DNA of 16,970 nt from positions 1 through 16,970 of the forward strand of contig CAZWYU010000040.1 in the NCBI GenBank assembly GCA_964638595.1. Direction: 5' to 3'. Positions 12,815 to 16,970 of the stretch are shown piece after piece. The position numbers and the translations under genes were made by a program. The stretch comes from CAZWQR01 sp964638595 (GTDB lineage: Bacteria > Patescibacteriota > Minisyncoccia > Minisyncoccales > PEYH01). Within the stretch, counting starts at the first letter, position 1; each line of letters begins with the position of its first letter. The notes beneath the pieces were generated by a model. The model searched no databases and had not been told where the DNA came from. It worked only from the letters and a program-made list of their open reading frames with translations.

Positions 12815-14089
12815 ATGAAAATTAAAGCTTGGATAATAGATGTAAGTATGGGTTATGGCCATCAGAGAGCATCTTACCCTTTAAGAAAATTAGCTCTTAA
12901 TGGCAAAGTTATTCATGCTAACGATTATGGCGGTATTTCTGAAGAAGACAAGAGAATTTGGAAATCTGGCAGAAAGAAGTATGAATTTATAAGTAGGTTT
13001 AAAAGTATACCTTTAATTGGCTGGCTGGTTTGGAGGGTTTTTGACTATTTTCAAAGAATTAAAGATTATTATCCTAAGAGAAGCCTTAAAAAACCTTCGC
13101 TTCAAGTAAGGCAAAATTATTATATGTTTAAAAAGGGCTTGGGGCGGAACTTGATAGAAAAACTCAAGCAAAATTCTTTGCCCTATATTTCTACCTTTTT
13201 TACTACTTCTTTTATGGCTGAATATTTTAATTACCCCAATGAGATTTATACTGTTGTCACCGATGCTGATATTTCTAGAGCTTGGGCCCCATTGAAGCCG
13301 GAGAAGAGCAAAATAAAATATTTTTGTCCTAATGTGTGGACAGTAAATAGATTAAAGCTTTACGGGGTAAAAAAAGAAAATATTTTTTTTACAGGATTTC
13401 CTTTGCCCTTAGAAAATATTGGAGACGAAAAAATGAAAATTTTAAAGCAGGATATAAAAAATAGGTTAATTAATTTAGACCCTCAAAAAAAATATCTTGA
13501 GCAATATATGGCTTTAGTAAAAGATTATTTAGGATCTTTGCCAAAGAAGTCAAATCATCCCCTTACCTTGATGTTTGCTGTTGGCGGAGCCGGAGCTCAA
13601 AAAGAGTTAGGGGTAGCAATAGTGAAAAAATTGATAAAACCAATAAAACAAGGAAGGATTAGAATATTTTTATCAGCTGGGATTAGGCCTGAAGTAAAAA
13701 ATTATTTTCTCTCTCAACTAAAAAATATTGAGGTCAAAATAATTTTTAATTCAATTATTGAAAAATATTTTGAAGAGTTTAATAAGTCTCTAAAAGAAAC
13801 TGATATTTTATGGACCAAGCCTAGTGAACTTTCTTTTTATAGCGGGTTGGGTCTTCCAATTATCATAGCTCCAACCATTGGTTCTCAAGAAGTCTTTAAT
13901 CGCAAATGGTTGCTTAGCTTAGGCGCCGGTGTTTTACAAGAGAATCCTAAATATGTTGAACAATGGCTCTTTGATTTTTTAGATAGCGGTCGTTTAGCAG
14001 AGGCAGCTATGCAGGGATTTGTTGAAGTAGAAAAACTTGGTGTGTTCAAAATTGAGGAGCTATTAAAGAATAAAAAATGCTCTGGCTAA
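12815..14089 (+). CDS. GT-B glycosyltransferase, MGDG-synthase/MurG-like
   Basis: Probably transfers a sugar from a nucleotide donor to a lipid or surface acceptor. The start, DVSMGYGHQRAS (9-20), resembles the glycine/histidine loop of GT28-type enzymes such as MurG and monogalactosyl-diacylglycerol synthase. An AVGGAGAQKELG block (255-266) opens the second Rossmann domain. The C-terminal donor-binding region runs WTKPSELSFYSGLGLP (333-348) and then IAPTIGSQEVFN, close to the family pattern. Length 424. There is no membrane segment, though the basic, aromatic region around residues 60-95 could bind a membrane. It overlaps the next gene by 13 bases. Donor and acceptor cannot be read from the sequence. 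Confidence 0.75.
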   Translation: MKIKAWIIDVSMGYGHQRASYPLRKLALNGKVIHANDYGGISEEDKRIWKSGRKKYEFISRFKSIPLIGWLVWRVFDYFQRIKDYYPKRSLKKPSLQVRQNYYMFKKGLGRNLIEKLKQNSLPYISTFFTTSFMAEYFNYPNEIYTVVTDADISRAWAPLKPEKSKIKYFCPNVWTVNRLKLYGVKKENIFFTGFPLPLENIGDEKMKILKQDIKNRLINLDPQKKYLEQYMALVKDYLGSLPKKSNHPLTLMFAVGGAGAQKELGVAIVKKLIKPIKQGRIRIFLSAGIRPEVKNYFLSQLKNIEVKIIFNSIIEKYFEEFNKSLKETDILWTKPSELSFYSGLGLPIIIAPTIGSQEVFNRKWLLSLGAGVLQENPKYVEQWLFDFLDSGRLAEAAMQGFVEVEKLGVFKIEELLKNKKCSG

Positions 14090-14994
14090 TTCTAACAATT
14101 TTTGCTTATCTTCTATTAGCTATCTCGGCTTTAGCCGATGAAGCCTTGCTTACAGGAAAGCTTTTAAAGCCCAAGGTATTTGCTTTTTATGTCGGCATAT
14201 TAAGTATTTTATTTGTTGTCCTGATACCTTTTGGTTTTTTAGTTCCAGACATTGAAATTATAGCTTTAGCTTTATTATCAGGCTTTCTTTTTATTTTTGC
14301 TTTGCTTTCTTTGTATGAGTCTCTTCGCTTATTTGAAGTTTCAAGAGTTATTCCGGCAATAGGAGGCATAATGCCTATTTTTACTTTAGGACTCACTTTT
14401 CTTTTTATTGAAAACAGTATTCAAAGTTTTAATTTAAAGATAATTTTGTCCTTTCTCTTGCTTCTTCTGGGCAGTATTCTAATCACTTATAGCAACAAAA
14501 AAGCATTTTTTTCTAAGAGTTTTTTTCTTTCAATTTTAACTGCCTTTTTGTTTTCTTTAAGTTTTTTTACTGCTAAATTAGTTTATTTAGAATTAGACTT
14601 TTTACCGGCTTTTATTTGGATAAAATTTGGTAGTTTTTTGACAGGTTTGTTTTTATTGAGTTCTAAAGAAGTTAGAAAAGAAATTCTTAAAAAAAGAAAA
14701 AAATCATTAGTCAAAAGGAAAAAGACAGCTTTAATATTCTTTATTGGCCAATCTTTAGGCGGTTTGGCTTTGATTCTGCAAAATATTGCAATTTATCTTG
14801 TTCCTCCTCTTTTTCTTGCTTTTGTTAATGCTTTAGAAGGCATTAGATATGTTTTTTTGCTGATATTAGTTTGGATTTTTTATTCTAAAATGCCAAACTT
14901 TTTAGAAGAAAGACCGACTAAAGCTAAAATAATCCAGAAAGTATTTTCTATCTTTTTGATAATTATTGGAATTTTATTATTAACCTTAAATTGA
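14077..14994 (+). CDS. EamA/DMT-family transporter
   Basis: Polytopic membrane protein with about ten predicted helices arranged as two EamA halves (roughly 1-138 and 148-304). The first half has the typical LYESLRLFEVSRVIPAIGGIMPIFT stretch, beginning near residue 79. A very basic cytoplasmic loop (about 197-216) lies in the second half. Family members export small metabolites or flip lipid-linked sugars. The location between a glycosyltransferase and a glycoside hydrolase favours a role with lipid or sugar carriers, but the substrate is unknown. The start overlaps the glycosyltransferase gene by 13 bases, suggesting translational coupling. Length 305 is normal. Confidence 0.85.
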   Translation: MLWLILTIFAYLLLAISALADEALLTGKLLKPKVFAFYVGILSILFVVLIPFGFLVPDIEIIALALLSGFLFIFALLSLYESLRLFEVSRVIPAIGGIMPIFTLGLTFLFIENSIQSFNLKIILSFLLLLLGSILITYSNKKAFFSKSFFLSILTAFLFSLSFFTAKLVYLELDFLPAFIWIKFGSFLTGLFLLSSKEVRKEILKKRKKSLVKRKKTALIFFIGQSLGGLALILQNIAIYLVPPLFLAFVNALEGIRYVFLLILVWIFYSKMPNFLEERPTKAKIIQKVFSIFLIIIGILLLTLN

Positions 14995-14995
14995 A

Positions 14996-15991
14996 ATGTC
15001 TAAAACCTTAAGAGTTATGATTCTTTTTATTTTTATAATAATTTTAGTCTTGAGCTACATTCTCTTTGTTGGAGAAGCAGAACAAGCAGATAATATTACT
15101 TGGGGTGTTACTTTTTGCAGAAAACATTCTCAATTTTTGGGGCTTGACTGGAAAGAAAATTATTTAGCCCTTTTAGATGATCTAAAAGCAAAAGACTTAA
15201 AACTGATTGCGTATTGGGATTTAATAGAAACACAAGAAGATAATTATGATTTTTCTGCTTTAGATTGGCAACTAAAAGAAGCAGAAAAAAGGGGAGCTAA
15301 AGTTCTCCTTACCATAGGTAGAAAGGTGCCAAGATGGCCGGAATGTCACGAACCCGAATGGTTAAAAACAGAGAATATGGAAAAAAGAAATGAAGAACTT
15401 TTTGAATATTTGGAAATTTTGGTTAAAAAATATAGAGACAATGAAATTATTTGGGCTTGGCAGGTAGAAAATGAACCCTTTTTCCCTTTTGGCGAATGCC
15501 CGGAATTTAATATAGAAATTTTAAAAAAAGAAATTGAACTGGTTAAAAATTTAGATAACCAAAATCGACCAATAATAATTACTGACAGCGGGGAATTTCC
15601 TTTATGGTTTAAAGTAGCTAAACTTGGAGATATAGTTGGGCATACTCTTTATCGCCGTGTTTGGTTTAAAGAACTTAAAATGTATATTACTTATCCTTTT
15701 TCGCCAGCATTTTACGCCCGCAAAACTTGGTTGATCAAAAAACTTTATAAGAAAGAAGTTCTATGCTCTGAACTTCAAGCAGAACCTTGGGGAGAAGTGC
15801 TCTTATATGATTTATCTTTAGAAGAACAAAAAAAGACTATGGATTTAAATCGTTTTAAAAAGGTTATAGAGTTTGCTCAAAATACTGGCGGAAACACTTT
15901 TTATCTTTGGGGACCAGAATGGTGGTATTGGCTTAAAGAAAGAACAGGCAATTCAGAAATTTGGGAAGAAGCCAAAAAACTATGGCAATAA
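14996..15991 (+). CDS. Membrane-anchored clan-A-like glycoside hydrolase
   Basis: Exported TIM-barrel hydrolase of the GH5/GH42-like superfamily. Residues 7-25 form a signal anchor. The barrel starts at NITWGVTFCRKHSQFLGLDW and has an early strand KLIAYWDLIE (about 69-78). The strand-4 acid/base motif is WQVENEP with Glu160. The strand-7 nucleophile is likely Glu259 in CSELQAEPW, although Glu263 is possible. Aromatics cluster near the C terminus (YLWGPEWWYW), as expected for a sugar-binding cleft. Length 331. It begins one base after the EamA gene. Its stop is 2 bases before the left REP block of the RAYT unit, so that unit landed right at its 3' end. The exact family and substrate are not certain. 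Confidence 0.82.
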   Translation: MSKTLRVMILFIFIIILVLSYILFVGEAEQADNITWGVTFCRKHSQFLGLDWKENYLALLDDLKAKDLKLIAYWDLIETQEDNYDFSALDWQLKEAEKRGAKVLLTIGRKVPRWPECHEPEWLKTENMEKRNEELFEYLEILVKKYRDNEIIWAWQVENEPFFPFGECPEFNIEILKKEIELVKNLDNQNRPIIITDSGEFPLWFKVAKLGDIVGHTLYRRVWFKELKMYITYPFSPAFYARKTWLIKKLYKKEVLCSELQAEPWGEVLLYDLSLEEQKKTMDLNRFKKVIEFAQNTGGNTFYLWGPEWWYWLKERTGNSEIWEEAKKLWQ

Positions 15992-15993
15992 TA

Positions 15994-16072
15994 TCCCGTT
16001 GGTATTAAATACCAACGGGCATTTATGCTCTAAAAATGGGGCTTTTCTCTCGTTGGTATTAAATACCAACGA
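15994..16072. repeat. Left REP doublet
   Basis: First palindrome 15995-16019: arm CCCGTTGGTATT, central A, then the exact complement arm. Second palindrome 16047-16075: arm CTCTCGTTGGTATT, central A, complement arm, extending 3 bases past the shared block. The 27-base spacer between them begins CATTTATGCTC and ends GGGGCTTTT. The shared core is CGTTGGTATT plus its inverse. Confidence 0.95.
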
Positions 16073-16105
16073 GAGCCAAGTAAATAGTAACGGAAAAATA
16101 TTAAT

Positions 16106-16852
16106 ATGAGAATAGAACCATTTGGTGTAGGGAATTACTTACACGTCTACAATAGAGGGACGAGAAAAATGGAAATAGTTCGAGATAACAAAGATAAATG
16201 GCGATTTATACAGGCTATAAGGTTTTTTAATGATTCTTCTCCATCACAAAATATTGTTAGGGATATTTTAAGTGTTCAAAACAAAAACTCGTTGGTATTA
16301 AATACCGATAGACCAGAATCAGTATTTGAGATGGGGTGGCCCCCAGACTGGCCCGATAAAGATCCCTTAGTAAAAATTCTTTGTTATTGTTTAATGCCCA
16401 ATCATTTTCATTTATTGCTAAAAGAAATCAAAGAAGGAGGAATTAGTAAGTTTATGCAGAAGATAGGAATTGGTTTTACAAATTATTTTAATCTGAAATA
16501 TAAAGAAAAAGGTAGTCTTTTCCAGGGGAGCTACAAGGGGAAGGTAGTAAAAAAACAAAGATATATAGAATACTTGAGTGTTTACATTCAGGTAATAAAT
16601 GTATTAGAATTATTTCCGGGTGGCTTGGAATTAGCCTTAAAAAATATTGATGAAGCTATGAAATTTGCAGAAAGTTATATTTTTTCAAGTTATTTGGATT
16701 GTCTGGGATTAAGAAATTCTTTAATTATTGATAAAGACGTATTGGGTGAAATATTTCCAACTCCTGAAAAATATAGGAATTTTGTCAGAGAAATATTAGA
16801 AGGTAAAATCTACAATAACAATAAATACAAATATTTTTCCCGTTGGTATTAA
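16106..16852 (+). CDS. REP-associated tyrosine transposase (RAYT, Y1_Tnp)
   Basis: HUH-type single-strand DNA nuclease related to IS200/IS605 TnpA, thought to act on REP palindromes. The metal-binding HxH is H100-F-H102 in LMPNHFHLLL. Downstream are GSLFQGSYKG (about 136-145) and RYIEYLSVYI; Tyr160 is the likely catalytic tyrosine. The usual Asn-Pro that follows it is replaced here by IN-V. The first block, GNYLHVYNRG (10-19), matches the family N terminus. Length 248. The linker before the HxH contains a degenerate REP copy read as SLVLNTD, and the last residues SRWY plus the stop TAA come from the right REP palindrome. ATG 16106 has no SD. Confidence 0.92.
   Translation: MRIEPFGVGNYLHVYNRGTRKMEIVRDNKDKWRFIQAIRFFNDSSPSQNIVRDILSVQNKNSLVLNTDRPESVFEMGWPPDWPDKDPLVKILCYCLMPNHFHLLLKEIKEGGISKFMQKIGIGFTNYFNLKYKEKGSLFQGSYKGKVVKKQRYIEYLSVYIQVINVLELFPGGLELALKNIDEAMKFAESYIFSSYLDCLGLRNSLIIDKDVLGEIFPTPEKYRNFVREILEGKIYNNNKYKYFSRWY
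16290..16306 (+). repeat. Partial REP copy inside the RAYT gene
   Basis: CGTTGGTATTAAATACC matches the first 17 of 21 bases of the REP core, then diverges (GATAG in place of AACG). It is in frame and encodes part of SLVLNTD. The flanking REPs in the same frame also read SLVLNT, so this looks like a real copy captured within the gene. Confidence 0.8.
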
Positions 16853-16916
16853 ATACCAACGGGCATTTATGCTCTAAAAATGGGGCTTTTCTCTCGTTGG
16901 TATTAAATACCAACGA
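16838..16916. repeat. Right REP doublet
   Basis: Identical over 79 bases to the left block. First palindrome 16839-16863; the second begins at 16891 and has its core intact to 16916, but the outer AGAG arm is missing because the sequence turns to ACGTT. The first palindrome supplies the RAYT stop codon (TAA 16850-16852). Confidence 0.95.
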
Positions 16917-16929
16917 ACGTTAAAAATAT

Positions 16930-16970
16930 ATGTTATCTATTATTATTCCTACCCTAAATGAAGAGAAATA
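16930..16970 (+). CDS. Glycosyltransferase family 2, N-terminal fragment (cut by window end)
   Basis: Only 13 codons are present: MLSIIIPTLNEEK. The first strand plus PTLNEE is the classic start of GT2 (GT-A fold) enzymes, which use nucleotide sugars to build polysaccharides, glycolipids or dolichol-type sugar phosphates. The gene runs off the right edge, so its subfamily cannot be told. It continues the envelope-sugar theme of the genes before the RAYT unit. Confidence 0.8.
   Translation, partial: MLSIIIPTLNEEK

Larger units (their letters stand above)
15994..16916. mobile_element. RAYT/REP unit
   Basis: A RAYT gene (16106-16852) is bracketed by two identical 79-base blocks in direct orientation (15994-16072 and 16838-16916, offset exactly 844). 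Each block carries two REP palindromes. This is the layout of a REPtron, in which a REP-associated tyrosine transposase spreads or maintains its palindromes. It lies between a glycoside hydrolase and a GT2 gene without breaking either. Confidence 0.85.

Noticed and set aside
15873..16109. Plus-strand ORF overlapping the end of the glycoside hydrolase gene and the left REP block
   Set aside because: It is an alternate-frame reading of a clear gene plus palindromes; LVLNTN repeats in it come from the REP sequence.
15994..16916. CRISPR array
   Set aside because: The repeated units are perfect palindromes flanking a transposase gene, without regular unique spacers.

Overview
The window looks like a piece of a candidate-phyla-radiation (Patescibacteria, probably Parcubacteria-type) chromosome. 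The sequence is AT-rich, every complete gene lies on the + strand, and genes abut or overlap by a few bases. Start codons mostly lack Shine-Dalgarno (SD) sequences, and several promoters sit so close to the ATG that the mRNA would be leaderless. TGA is used as an ordinary stop (rpsU, yqeY, ftsA), so this is not a UGA-recoding lineage. The taxonomic call is inference from gene content and style; no rRNA is present.

Layout. (1) 1-500: a small orphan gene with an unusually perfect SD and a strong terminator. (2) 590-2473: lepB and hisS behind a near-consensus promoter. (3) 2475-5749: rpsU-yqeY-ybeY-ftsA-ftsZ, a tightly overlapping translation and cell-division operon. FtsZ ends exactly at its globular core with no C-terminal tail. 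(4) 5746-5982: a GC-rich, hairpin-rich element of unknown nature, then a terminator. (5) 5997-6287: a DUF3175 gene. (6) 6310-11777: a cobalamin-centred block. It holds nrdJ (adenosylcobalamin-dependent ribonucleotide reductase), cobO (cobalamin adenosyltransferase), a cobalamin riboswitch with a visible terminator/antiterminator pair, a membrane-anchored DUF4430 (transcobalamin-like) protein, a DUF6580 membrane protein that resembles an ECF S component, and comEC. (7) 11783-15991: an envelope-sugar block with a GH3 hydrolase, a GT-B glycosyltransferase, an EamA transporter and a membrane-anchored clan-A-like glycoside hydrolase. (8) 15994-16916: a RAYT (Y1 HUH transposase relative) between two identical 79-bp blocks, each carrying two REP palindromes. 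(9) 16930-end: the first codons of a family 2 glycosyltransferase.

How it fits together. The most interesting region is the cobalamin block. The cell depends on B12 for dNTP synthesis (NrdJ), finishes the cofactor itself (CobO), and places what looks like a two-protein cobalamin capture/import pair under a B12-sensing attenuator. The DNA-uptake channel gene comEC follows the import pair by 2 bases with no terminator. Its expression may therefore rise when B12 is scarce and reduction of ribonucleotides would stall, which would be a regulatory link between B12 starvation and DNA or nucleotide acquisition. The link is inferred from gene order and RNA structure.
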